This document shows positions 7,758-16,317 of a DNA stretch of 37,784 nucleotides, piece after piece. The translations under genes and the position numbers were made by a program. The notes under the pieces are model-generated. The model did no database searches. It had not been told where the DNA came from and saw nothing but the letters and a program-made list of their open reading frames with translations. Source of the DNA: Opitutia bacterium (lineage in GTDB: Bacteria > Verrucomicrobiota > Verrucomicrobiia > Opitutales > Opitutaceae); assembly GCA_003142955.1 (NCBI GenBank), contig PLOH01000094.1, positions 1-37,784 of the forward strand. Reading direction: 5' to 3'. The first letter of the stretch is position 1, and every line of letters begins with the position of its first letter.

Positions 7758-8289
7758 AGCTCCCGCCCACGAATCGACACGAATCTGCCTAGCGCGGCGG
7801 AGCCGCAACCAAAGTGGCGGAACGCCGAGCGCTTTGGTAAGCGGTAGAGCATGAAACAAACCCTCACGTCCACGCCCGGCGTTCCAGACGCCTTTGTTAG
7901 CAAGTTTGGCCGAACAGGTCACCGGTTTCCTTTGCGGTTTCGATCGGCTGCGCTTTCACGCGAGCTTGCGGATGCAGTATCAGCCCGTGGTCATGGGCCT
8001 GTATCTTTCGCGGCAAAAGGTGCCGCTTAAGGACTTCAAGGACGATGCGCTGCGGATTACGGAACGCGTGAAGGAGGCCGCTTATCACTCGATTGCGGTA
8101 GCGGGCCGGCGCAATCCCTGGCCAGCTCGCGCGCGTCGAAGGAAGCTCTGGCGCGTGCGCCATCGCGCAACGCGACAACTGCTTTGTGCGGGTGAGCGAC
8201 CCGGTGCGCGCCCAGGCCCTCCTGGAGCAGCAACTGAAGACCGAATGGCCGAAGGCAGGAATTCGTGGCTATTGGTGTGCATCCGTGGG
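7758..8289 (+). repeat. Dispersed element copy A (left arm of an inverted pair)
   Basis: This ~530-bp block is the reverse complement of positions 15445-15841 apart from a gap of about 127 bp and a 10-bp difference near its left edge. Shared landmarks are CTCCCGCCCACG, GCGCGGCGGAGCCGCAACC, GGTAAGCGGTAGAGCATGAA and GGCTATTGGTGTGCATCCG at the far end. It contains the decayed coding remnant described separately. The sequence between it and sucD (7668-7757) holds no gene. Confidence 0.85.
7894..8289 (+). pseudogene. Internally deleted gene remnant, copy A
   Basis: A TTG at 7894 opens a frame reading LASLAEQVTGFLCGFDRLRF, then MGLYLSRQKVPLKDFKDDAL and ITERVKEAAYHS, up to about 8100. After that the coding trace moves to another frame, where RDNCFVRVSDPVRAQALLE and QQLKTEWPK can be read. 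From memory, full-length proteins of ~400-500 aa with both blocks (GFDRLRF...LKDF near the start, a later RENCF...DxxRAQAL block) occur as many copies in verrucomicrobial and planctomycete genomes. Here the middle is missing and the end is frameshifted, so this is a dead fragment. The family's function is not known to me; its multicopy behaviour suggests a mobile-element protein. Confidence 0.7.
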
Positions 8290-8657
8290 TCAAACGAATA
8301 GATCTGGATCGACGTTGATGCAGGCTGGAAAGCCTGCGCTACTTTCGGCGAGTCGCACCGCGCTCGCTGGCGCTCGCGGCGACGAACCTACTCACTACTC
8401 GCTACCCGCTACTGAATTCCCCTTCCGCTTTCCCGGTTTCCCAGTTTCTCGGTTTTCATTATCCGTGCCCATCCGTTGCATCCGTGGTCAATCGTACATA
8501 CCGGAGGGGAGGGAGCCTGGCCTGGCAATCGCGGACAGGAACCTGAGTTTCTTCGTCACAGAGCGCACAGAGAACCAATCCGAGAGCACGGAGAGAGCTT
8601 GCCCAGGCAATCGCGAACAAGCTCGCTTCCTACGAACAGCGCCAGCGGATCAAACGC
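8290..8657. other. Gene-free stretch with degenerate repeat words
   Basis: No credible gene lies here. The stretch contains a hairpin GCAGGCT (8320-8326)/AGCCTGC (8331-8337), the words CGCTCGCTGGCGCTCGCGG and TACTCACTACTCGCTACC, CATCCGTTGCATCCGTGGTC, and CACAGAGCGCACAGAGAACC. These resemble intergenic filler seen in several verrucomicrobial genomes and recur in part elsewhere in this window. Confidence 0.6.
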
Positions 8658-11600
8658 TTATTTCTTCCGCGCCAGCCACCGCGAGATTCCCATGAGGGCC
8701 AGCAACCCGGCAAACCAGGGATTGATCGCGCCGCCGCCACCACCACCTCCGCCAGTGCTGCCGGTACTTCCGCCAGTACCGCCACTACCGCCCGTGCCTC
8801 CACGACCAGTGGTAATGGTGGTGCTCGTCTCGCCTTGCGTCATCGCCGGAGTGCTCACGTTGGCACTCACGTCGATCTTGCGGATGGCCGCGTTACCGCT
8901 GTCCGCGACATAGAGGCCGCCGGAGCCGTCCAGCACGAGACCCTTCGGCTGATTAAAGAGCGCATTGGTACCAGCGCCGTCCAAGAGGCCGGCGAGCCCG
9001 GCGATTCCGGCGACCGTCGTCACCGTCCCGCCCGACGTGACCTTGCGGATCGTGCAATTACCGGAATCCGCGACGTATACGTTGCCGGCACTGTCCACCG
9101 TCAGGCCGGTCGGCTGGTTGAAAAACGCATTGCTTCCGGTTCCATCGAGCGTCCCAGCAATATTGTAGTCGCCAGCGAGCGTCGTCACCACGCCGGAGGA
9201 TGTGACCTTGCGAATGGTGTCATTGTAGGAATCCGCGACATACAGGTTGCCGGAACCATCCACCGTCACTCCCGTCGGGTTGTTGAACCGGGCTCCAGCG
9301 CCCGTGCCGTCGGCGTATCCGCGGACGGTGGGCGAGCCGGCCACGGTGGTCACGCCCCCGGATGAGTTGACCATCCGGATCGTATCGGTGAACGAATCGG
9401 CGACGTAGAGATTGCCGCCGCTGTCGGCCGCGATCCCGGTGGGCGCGGAGAACCATGCCGCCGTGCCCGACCCATCCTTGTTGCCGCGATTCGACACGCT
9501 GCCGGCAACCGTTGTCACCGTTCCGTCCGATGCGATCTTGCGGATCGTGCCATTGCCCGTGTCCGCGACGAAGACATTGCCGTTGCTGTCGAGCGTGACG
9601 CCATTGGGCTGGTTGAACAGGGCATTGGTGCCATTCGCATCGGTCGAGCCGACCACGGCGGCCATGCCCGCGAGCGCGGTGACCACGCCGGCGGGAGTCA
9701 CCTTGTCGATCGTGTTGTTGGCGGCGTCCGCAACAATGAGATTGCCGGAGCTATCCCGCGCGACACTGGTTGGAAAGATGAAGAGGAACAGGCCCTGCGA
9801 ACTGTTGGGACTGCCCGCGCGGCCCAGATCGCTATTGGTGCCACCGGAACCCCCGGTCGAGCCGCCCGTGCCGCCAGTCCCACCCGTGCCGCCGGTTCCG
9901 CCTGTGCCACCCGTGCCGCCGGTTCCGCCTGTGCCACCCGTGCCGCCGGTTCCGCCTGTGCCGCCAGTCCCTCCCGTGCCACCGGTGCCACCGGTTCCCG
10001 AGCCAGCTGCCGGCACCCCCACGCGGATCATGTTGTTCAAGGTATCGGCGACATACAAAGTTCCAGAGCTGTCCACCGCGATTCCGTTCGGATTATTGAA
10101 TCGAGCATCACTGCCGGTTCCACTGGCGTAGCCGATGACGCTGGCGGTGCCCGCGAGAGTCGTCACGACGCCACCAGGGGTGATGCGGCGGATGAGCTGA
10201 TTGTTTGAATCCGTCACGTAGACATTGCGGTCGGCATCCACCGCCAATCCAGTCGGCCCGGAGAACCATGCATCCGTGCCGGTCCCATCGATGCTCCCCG
10301 AGTTCACCGAGGAGCCCGCCAAGGTCGAGACCACCCCGGATTGCGTGATCTTGCGGATGACATTGTTTCCGGTGTCGGCGACGTACACGGTGCCAGCGCT
10401 GTCCACGGCAATTCCGTTGGGACCGCTGAAACGTGCGCCACTGCCGACCCCGTCGAGAAAGCCGCTGTATCCGCCCAAGCCGGCCAAGGTCGTCACGACG
10501 CCGATGCTGCCGTCGCTGCCGGTGAGGGTGATCTTGCGGATCGCGCTGCTGTTGGAGTCGGCCACGTAAATGTTATTCGCGCTATCCATGGCCAGCGCGG
10601 TCGGCAGGTAGAAGCTCGCGTCACTGCCGGTCCCATCCAGGCTGCCGCGCAATCCCGCGGTGCCCGCCACGGTCTTGACAAAGCCATTGGGATCAATCCT
10701 CCGGATCGTTGCGTTGATCGAGTCCGCCACATAGACATTCTTGTTCGCATCGACGGCCAAGCCGTAAGGCCGAAAGAACTGCGCCGCCGCTCCCGTTCCT
10801 TCTCCCGAGCCGGACGTTCCTGAAGCGCCGGCCAGGGTGGTGACGTTCCCACTCGTATCAATCTTTCTGACGGTATCGTCGAGGCTGTCGCCGACGTAAA
10901 TATTCCCATCGGCGTCGACAGCCACGCCATTGGGTTCGCTAAAACGGGCATCCGTTTGCGGCCCGTCCGCGTCATTGAAGCTGGCCCGCGACGCTGTGCC
11001 CGCGACCGTGGTGACGACGCCCGCCGGAGTCACTTTGCGGATCGTATTATTGTTGGAGTCGGCAATGAAGAGGTTACCAGCACCATCGACCGTTACGCCG
11101 TGCGGAATGTTGAATCGCACATTCGCACCGATGCCATCCGTATACCCCGGGCTGCTTGAAATGCCCGCCAGCGTGCTGACCGTAGCTGTCGTGGCGCCAT
11201 TCGTCGTCGTGAGCACGATCTGCCGAATGACGTCGCTGTAGGAATCCGTGAGGTAGAGGATGCTGTTGTTCAGGGGGTCAACGGACACACCGAGCGGCTG
11301 GTCGAACTGGGCCGAGGTTCCCGGCCCGTCGATATGACCTCTCGTTCCCACAATGCCCGCCAGCGTGCTGACCGTGGCAATGGGCGTGCCGGAAGCATTC
11401 GGCGCCAGTGTAACCATTCGGAGGGTCTGATTACCGGTGTCGGCCACGTAGAGGGTCTGGCCCGTGCTGTCGACCGCGATGGCTTGTGGGTTATAGAATT
11501 CCGCGATCGTGCCCGTGCCGTCGAGGCTGCCGGCCATTTGCGCAGTGCCCGCCAGCGTGGTGACGACGGCATTGGTCGTCTGGCCGGATGGCACAACCAT

Positions 11601-14252
11601 CATGCGGATGTCATCATTGCCATATTCGACAATGAAAACGTTGGTTGATTGGTCGGTCGGATTATAGTGGACTGCCACGCCATAGGGAGACAGGAAGGTG
11701 ACAGCCGTACCGGTGCCGTCCGTGGAACCATAGACTCCGGCCATCGCGGCGGGGGTACTCACCACGCCGGCATTGGTGACCATTCGGATGGTGTTGTCGA
11801 CCGAGTCCGCGACGTAGAGATTGCCGTTGGGATCGTGGGGATCGATCCCGACAGCCCAGGGGTTGGACATCGAAACCGCAGTACCCGTGCCATCCTCGCT
11901 GCCGATCACACCGGCCACGCCGGCATACGTGGTGACCAGGTAAGCGCCGTTACTCGGCGTCATTTTGCGGATGATGCTATTGCCCGGATCCGCCACAAAG
12001 ATGTTTCCGGCACCATCAGCAGCGACGCCGCTGGGATAATAGAACCGCGCCGCACTGCCCAAGCCATCAGCGCTGCCCTGGTTGTTAAGTTGGCCGGCGA
12101 GCGTGCTGACGATATCGCCAGAGACGATTTTGCGGACGGTATTGTTTCCGGTATCGGCGACGTAGACAGTGTCGCTGTTGTTTTTTGCCACCCAAATGCC
12201 GCCTGGATTTTGGAAATGCGCCACCGAGCCCGTCCCGTCCGACCGGCCCACGGTCAGCGCCACCCCCGCTTGCGTGGTGACGCCGAGCGCCGTTGCACCG
12301 GACGCAATAGAAATCTCCCGGATCGTGTCGTTGCCGGCGTCTGCCACCCAAACGTTGTCCAAAGAATCGACAGCGACGCCTTCGGGGGAGTTGAAGCGCG
12401 CCACGCTGGTCGCCGCGCCGTCGACACTGCCGCTGGCTCGGATCCGCCCCGAACCAGCATAGGCCGTCACATTGAGGGAAGGATCGATCTTCCTGATCGT
12501 GTTATTGCCGCTGTCGGCGACATACAGGTTGCCTTTGCTGTCGATCGCGATCCCGGACGGACTGCTGAACTGTGCCGTGCTGGCCGCGCCGTCAACATAG
12601 CCGGCGTTGCTGGCCGCACCCGCCAGCGTACTGACCACGCTCGCCTGGCTGATCTTCCGGATCGTGTTGTTGTAGGTGTCAACCACGATGACCGTGTTGT
12701 CCTGACTGTCCACCGCCAGGCCAAATGGAAAATTGAACTGGGCGACGGTGCCGGCTCCGTCCGTATGCCCCTTAATTGATGGAGTGCCTGCTATCGTCGA
12801 CACGACGCCGGCCGGCGTGATTTTCCGGATCGTGCAATTGTAGGTGTCGGCTACATAGACATTGCTGGAACTGTCCACGCTCAGAGACGCCGGGGACCTA
12901 AAGCGCGCCGCGGTCCCGGTGCCATCAATCGATCCGCTGTTTCCGGCAAGTCCGGCGATCGTGGTGACCACGCCGGCCGGGGTGATTTTCCGAATGACCT
13001 CATTGGAGGCATCGGCTTCATAAATATCGCCCGCGGGATCTGCCGACAGGCCGGTGGGGAAATTAAACCGGGCCGCCGTGCCAGTCGCATCGAAATAACC
13101 TTGGGCGCCCGCACTTCCCGCAAAGGTGGTTACGGTGCCCGACGTGTCGATCTTCCGAATCGTGTGGTTGTAGGTATCTGCGACATAAACATTGCCACTT
13201 CCGTCGACGGCCAGGGAAGTAGGGTGATAGAATCGGGCGCTGAGGCCAATTCCGTCCACGCTGCCCGAGATTTCCGGGGTACCCGCCACAGTCGTGACCG
13301 TTGCACTCGGGAGAGAGATCTTTCGGATGGTGCTGTTGGATGAGTCGGCGACGAAAATACTCCCGTCAGTGCCGATGGCCACCGCGGCCGGATAGAAGAA
13401 CCGGGCAGCAGAGCCAACTCCGTCGACGCTTCCGCTGAAGCCCGCCGCACCCGCCACCGTGGTCACCACCCCGGCCGGATTGATCTTTCGAATGAGATGG
13501 TTAGCCGTGTCGGCCAAATAGGTGTTCCCTGAACTGTCCACCGCCGCACCGTAGGGCTGACTGAATCGCGCATTGCTCCCCGTCGCATCCGTGCTGCCGT
13601 TGCTGGGCATCATCCCTGCGCCCGCCAAGGTGGACACCACGCCGGAGGCGGTGATCATTCGCACGGTGTTGTTGGCGGAATCGGTCACATAGACGTTGCC
13701 GTTGGAATCGACCGTGATTCCGATCGGGAAATCAAACCGGGCAGCCGAGCCGGTGCCGTCCGCGAATCCGCTGGTGCCGGCCACGCCGGCGAAAGTCGCC
13801 ACCACACCGGCCGGTGAAATCGTCCGAATTGTGTTATTCCCGGAGTCGGACACATAAAGGTTGTCCGCCGAGTCAATGCCCAGGCCTGCCGGATTGTAGA
13901 AACGGGCGGCGGTTCCGGTGCCGTCGCTGCTCCCGAGCACGCCGGCCTGGCCCGCAAAGGTCGATACCATCGCGCCGTCAGCCGTGATCATCCGAATCGT
14001 GCTGTTCTCCGTGTCCGCCACGAAGGTGTTTCCATGACTGTCGGTAACCACCGCGGCCGGGTGGAAAAAGCCGGCGCCTTGAGCGGATCCGTCCTGACTC
14101 CCCATTGGCGCCAATCCCCAGACATTAACCGGACCGAACGTGTAGGGCGTATAATTCGAGCCGGACGGGTAATTCGTCTGGGCCATGACGATCCCAGAAA
14201 GGAGGGCCGCAAAAGAAAAGAGAGCCCGGTGCAAGTGCAAAGAGAGCCGCAT
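8658..14252 (-). CDS. Giant secreted NHL-repeat (beta-propeller) protein
   Basis: A 1864-aa protein with a signal peptide (MRLSLHLHRALFSFAALLSG, cleavage near residue 25). I count about 30 copies of a ~55-residue NHL-type unit, consensus DSSGNVYVADTGNNTIRKI followed by PAGVVTTLAG and DGTGSAARFNxPxGIAV. Units 1-24 are continuous, then a Gly-Gly-Thr linker (about 13 triplets) separates them from the last six. The C-terminus is a Gly-rich run, then INPWFAGLLALMGISRWL and ARKK, which looks like a GlyGly-CTERM-type sorting tail (Gly stretch, membrane helix, basic end). It is probably surface-anchored or processed and exported, and may bind proteins or glycans. The ATG at 14252 is preferred over one at 14312 because the signal peptide begins there. 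No Shine-Dalgarno is visible. Confidence 0.88.
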   Translation of the reverse strand: MRLSLHLHRALFSFAALLSGIVMAQTNYPSGSNYTPYTFGPVNVWGLAPMGSQDGSAQGAGFFHPAAVVTDSHGNTFVADTENSTIRMITADGAMVSTFAGQAGVLGSSDGTGTAARFYNPAGLGIDSADNLYVSDSGNNTIRTISPAGVVATFAGVAGTSGFADGTGSAARFDFPIGITVDSNGNVYVTDSANNTVRMITASGVVSTLAGAGMMPSNGSTDATGSNARFSQPYGAAVDSSGNTYLADTANHLIRKINPAGVVTTVAGAAGFSGSVDGVGSAARFFYPAAVAIGTDGSIFVADSSNSTIRKISLPSATVTTVAGTPEISGSVDGIGLSARFYHPTSLAVDGSGNVYVADTYNHTIRKIDTSGTVTTFAGSAGAQGYFDATGTAARFNFPTGLSADPAGDIYEADASNEVIRKITPAGVVTTIAGLAGNSGSIDGTGTAARFRSPASLSVDSSSNVYVADTYNCTIRKITPAGVVSTIAGTPSIKGHTDGAGTVAQFNFPFGLAVDSQDNTVIVVDTYNNTIRKISQASVVSTLAGAASNAGYVDGAASTAQFSSPSGIAIDSKGNLYVADSGNNTIRKIDPSLNVTAYAGSGRIRASGSVDGAATSVARFNSPEGVAVDSLDNVWVADAGNDTIREISIASGATALGVTTQAGVALTVGRSDGTGSVAHFQNPGGIWVAKNNSDTVYVADTGNNTVRKIVSGDIVSTLAGQLNNQGSADGLGSAARFYYPSGVAADGAGNIFVADPGNSIIRKMTPSNGAYLVTTYAGVAGVIGSEDGTGTAVSMSNPWAVGIDPHDPNGNLYVADSVDNTIRMVTNAGVVSTPAAMAGVYGSTDGTGTAVTFLSPYGVAVHYNPTDQSTNVFIVEYGNDDIRMMVVPSGQTTNAVVTTLAGTAQMAGSLDGTGTIAEFYNPQAIAVDSTGQTLYVADTGNQTLRMVTLAPNASGTPIATVSTLAGIVGTRGHIDGPGTSAQFDQPLGVSVDPLNNSILYLTDSYSDVIRQIVLTTTNGATTATVSTLAGISSSPGYTDGIGANVRFNIPHGVTVDGAGNLFIADSNNNTIRKVTPAGVVTTVAGTASRASFNDADGPQTDARFSEPNGVAVDADGNIYVGDSLDDTVRKIDTSGNVTTLAGASGTSGSGEGTGAAAQFFRPYGLAVDANKNVYVADSINATIRRIDPNGFVKTVAGTAGLRGSLDGTGSDASFYLPTALAMDSANNIYVADSNSSAIRKITLTGSDGSIGVVTTLAGLGGYSGFLDGVGSGARFSGPNGIAVDSAGTVYVADTGNNVIRKITQSGVVSTLAGSSVNSGSIDGTGTDAWFSGPTGLAVDADRNVYVTDSNNQLIRRITPGGVVTTLAGTASVIGYASGTGSDARFNNPNGIAVDSSGTLYVADTLNNMIRVGVPAAGSGTGGTGGTGGTGGTGGTGGTGGTGGTGGTGGTGGTGGTGGTGGTGGSTGGSGGTNSDLGRAGSPNSSQGLFLFIFPTSVARDSSGNLIVADAANNTIDKVTPAGVVTALAGMAAVVGSTDANGTNALFNQPNGVTLDSNGNVFVADTGNGTIRKIASDGTVTTVAGSVSNRGNKDGSGTAAWFSAPTGIAADSGGNLYVADSFTDTIRMVNSSGGVTTVAGSPTVRGYADGTGAGARFNNPTGVTVDGSGNLYVADSYNDTIRKVTSSGVVTTLAGDYNIAGTLDGTGSNAFFNQPTGLTVDSAGNVYVADSGNCTIRKVTSGGTVTTVAGIAGLAGLLDGAGTNALFNQPKGLVLDGSGGLYVADSGNAAIRKIDVSANVSTPAMTQGETSTTITTGRGGTGGSGGTGGSTGSTGGGGGGGGAINPWFAGLLALMGISRWLARKK
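9883..9963 (-). repeat. 27-bp minisatellite inside the NHL gene
   Basis: Three tandem 27-bp units, beginning CCCGTGCCGCCGGTTCCGCC on the plus strand, occupy 9883-9909, 9910-9936 and 9937-9963 and are almost identical. Less regular 9-bp units flank them from about 9850 to 10000. On the coding strand each unit encodes three Gly-Gly-Thr triplets of the interdomain linker. Confidence 0.85.
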
Positions 14253-14325
14253 GATTAGGTTAGGTTGGATGAACCGCAAAAGAGGTTGTGGGCGGGAAAC
14301 GGATGGCCCCATCGCTTCGGGATTA

Positions 14326-14331
14326 AATATA
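14326..14331 (-). promoter_or_regulatory. Possible -10 box of the NHL gene
   Basis: On the minus strand the sequence reads TATATTTAAT about 70-75 bases upstream of the chosen start. TATATT fits a sigma-70 -10 element, but the matching -35 hexamer is poor (ACAATT at 16 bp), which would suit an activated promoter. Confidence 0.3.
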
Positions 14332-14347
14332 GACGGTGAGTTTGGCT

Positions 14348-14367
14348 AATTGTTTCATCTAACAATT
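14348..14367. promoter_or_regulatory. Palindromic operator-like site upstream of the NHL gene
   Basis: There is a perfect inverted repeat AATTGTT (14348-14354) and AACAATT (14361-14367) with a six-base centre. It lies about 17 bases upstream of the possible -10 element, overlapping where a -35 box would be, which is a usual place for a dimeric regulator. Which protein binds is unknown. Confidence 0.35.
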
Positions 14368-14566
14368 CCCCGTTTGGGAACAGACTCAATCTCCTTTACC
14401 GATCCGGGGGATCGAGTAAAGTGCAGAAGCACAGGCGTGATGAAAACTGTCGCAGAGGTGAATCGCAAGTGGATCTCGGCAAACCGACGAAATCCAGCCG
14501 CCGTGTGACAAACTGTGCCGCAATTCTCGAATGCTGCATTCGGCCCGGACGCCGCTCCCGCTCCCG

Positions 14567-15262
14567 TCAAGTCTCGTTGTCCACCCGCCGTCCGAGCTCT
14601 TCCCGACACTCGTTGATGACCCGCAGCCAGATCTCGCGCAGGTCGAACAAACGGGGAATCGCGTCATCCCGCCAAGTGGAGAACGCCGGCCGCTCCATGG
14701 GGACTGGCCCGATGACGAGCGCCAGCGTCCGGTTAAGCTCCTCCAGGCCGCGCTTGAACAGGCTGATGGCCATGGCGTAATCGCCGAGATCGAGCGCCTG
14801 GACACCGAGCACCGCCTGCTCCTCGCCCCGGCAAAGGCTGGTCAGAACGGAGAGCGCCAGCGACTGGGGCACTTTGGCCGCATCGGACGCCAGTCGTTCC
14901 CAGCTGCGTTGCAGACTCAGATAGATTGCCTTGGTCGCGATGAAAACCGGGTTCCTGTGCAAGGTATAGGGCTCGATCGGCCCAGACCCGCCCAATCCAT
15001 GGGTTTCGTCCCGATCATCCTTCGACAGCCCGTTGCCTTCGATTCCGTCCGTTCCCCGCTGCTCCGCGTCCCAACCCATGAGATGGGCAACTTCGTCGAT
15101 GCACTCCGGGTGGCCTCTCAGGCGCTCGTAGTGCCCGAGGTAACGATGCAGCACATCGTTCTGTTCCCGGAGGTAGCGCTCCCAGTCGAACTCATTCCAA
15201 ACCAAATCGCCGCATTCGTCCCAATCGTTCTCAGGGAAGCTGTCGGATTCGAAGTCACTCAT
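14567..15262 (-). CDS. Hypothetical acidic protein, 231 aa
   Basis: I do not recognise a named family. The protein is rich in Asp, Glu and Trp at the N-terminus (WDECGDLVWNEFDWERYLRE), then HYERLRGHPECIDEVAHLMGWD, a polar loop, and a mostly helical C-half (LGDYAMAISLFKRGLEELNR, RLFDLREIWLRVINECREEL). It has no signal peptide or membrane segment. From memory, verrucomicrobial proteins with a similar FDW..YL.E.D N-terminus and an AHxMGWD motif exist without assigned function. The ATG at 15262 is chosen because the longer frame runs into repeat DNA. It sits with the NHL gene between the inverted element copies, on the same strand. Confidence 0.65.
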   Translation of the reverse strand: MSDFESDSFPENDWDECGDLVWNEFDWERYLREQNDVLHRYLGHYERLRGHPECIDEVAHLMGWDAEQRGTDGIEGNGLSKDDRDETHGLGGSGPIEPYTLHRNPVFIATKAIYLSLQRSWERLASDAAKVPQSLALSVLTSLCRGEEQAVLGVQALDLGDYAMAISLFKRGLEELNRTLALVIGPVPMERPAFSTWRDDAIPRLFDLREIWLRVINECREELGRRVDNET

Positions 15263-15444
15263 CGCAAGATGGCCTTTTCGGCCCGAATACCGGATTTGGA
15301 GCCGGACAATTGCAAAAGGCAAGGAAAACCCAGAAGGCCTGCAACGCCAACGCCTGCTCTTTGGCTGTGTAACATGCAGACTGCCAGCTTGCTGGGGCGA
15401 TGACCTTCGCCAAGCCTCCGGAGGGCAGACCGACCGAATTGCAC

Positions 15445-15714
15445 CCCACGGATGCACACCAATAGCCACGAATTTCTGCCTTCGGCCACTCGGTCTTCAG
15501 TTGCCGCTCCAGCAGGGCCTGGGCGCGCACCGGGTCGCTCACCCGCACAAAGCAGTTGTCGCGCTGCGCGATGGCACGCGCCAGAGCTTCCTTCAACGCG
15601 CGCGAGCTGGCCAGGGATTGCGCCGGCCGGCCCGCATCCGCAAGCTCGCGTGAAAGCGCAGCCGATCGAAACCGCAAAGAAAACCGGTGACCTGTCGGCC
15701 AAACTTGCTAACAA
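15445..15714 (-). pseudogene. Internally deleted gene remnant, copy B
   Basis: This is the same remnant as copy A in inverted orientation. A one-base loss after LASLAD shifts the opening frame. In the next frame FRSAALSRELADAG runs into SLASSRALKEALARAIAQ and RDNCFVRVSDPVRAQALLE, so the join between the early and late blocks of the ancestral gene is readable here and is in frame at AIAQ/RDNCF. The same join, frameshifted, is present in copy A. The sequence is far too short to be functional. Confidence 0.7.
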
Positions 15715-15841
15715 AGGCGTCTGGAACGCCGGGCGTGGACGTGAGGGTTTGTTTCATGCTCTACCGCTTACCAAAGCGCTCGGCGTTCCGCCACTTTGGT
15801 TGCGGCTCCGCCGCGCTAGGCAGATCCGTGGGCGGGAGCTT
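15445..15841 (-). repeat. Dispersed element copy B (right arm of the inverted pair)
   Basis: Read on the minus strand, this block matches copy A at 7758-8289 from CTCCCGCCCACG to GTGTGCATCCGTGGG. It lacks about 127 bp present in A; in A the missing part is bounded by TTGCGG at 7966-7971 and 8093-8098, which suggests deletion between short direct repeats. It also lacks 10 bp near its outer edge. The DNA on either side (15263-15444 and 15842-16023) shows no gene. Confidence 0.85.
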
Positions 15842-16023
15842 TGTTAGGGCGCCACGGCTCGGCTCGACGGTCGATTTCGGATCCACTCGCTGGCGCTCGC
15901 GGCCACAAGTCGAGTGCTGTCTTTTGGCAGCCGAGGTGGAGCGGCTTGTCCCCAAGACGCTTGGGTGCGTCAGGACTAATTTTACGGATTGCAGAACGAA
16001 AACGGACGCTTGAAGGTGTCGCC

Positions 16024-16308
16024 ATGGCACCGACTGGAATAGTTCATCATGAAACCGTTCACTATTCAGGGCAGGTGCAAGGAGTCGGTTTTCGCTATAC
16101 GACCCTGTTGCTCGCCCGCGGCTACGATGTCTCCGGGTCAGTGCAGAATCTGGCGGATGCCCGGGTGCGGGTGGAAGTCGAGGGCGAGCAACCGGAAGTG
16201 AACGCCTTCCTGGCGGCGATCGAGGAACGAATGGGTGGCTTCGTGCGCCACGTCGAACGTGCGGGCGAGCGGCGCGCGCCCCAGTTCAGTGGGTTCACCA
16301 TCCGATGA
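16024..16308 (+). CDS. acyP: Acylphosphatase
   Basis: A 94-aa cytoplasmic enzyme that hydrolyses the carboxyl-phosphate bond of acyl phosphates. The signature SGQVQGVGFRYTTLLLARGY holds the phosphate-binding loop and the catalytic Arg at about residue 24. The catalytic Asn lies in VSGSVQNLADARVRVEVEGE at about residue 42. Length equals the family norm. The ATG at 16024 gives the usual short N-terminus. A GTG-started ABC ATPase follows after 9 bp, so they probably share a transcript; no functional link between acylphosphatase and ABC export is known to me. Confidence 0.93.
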   Translation: MAPTGIVHHETVHYSGQVQGVGFRYTTLLLARGYDVSGSVQNLADARVRVEVEGEQPEVNAFLAAIEERMGGFVRHVERAGERRAPQFSGFTIR

Positions 16309-16317
16309 AGAAACACG

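Noticed and set aside
9850-10003. CRISPR-like regular repeats
   Set aside because: The units are contiguous without spacers and encode Gly-Gly-Thr within an open frame, so this is a coding minisatellite.
11649-12779. 376-codon plus-strand frame opposite the NHL gene
   Set aside because: It reflects the NHL repeat period in an antisense frame and lacks any recognised motif.
15687-16013. Plus-strand frame across the right arm of the inverted repeat
   Set aside because: It reads the antisense of the decayed element and matches the frame made by copy A, so it is a repeat artefact.
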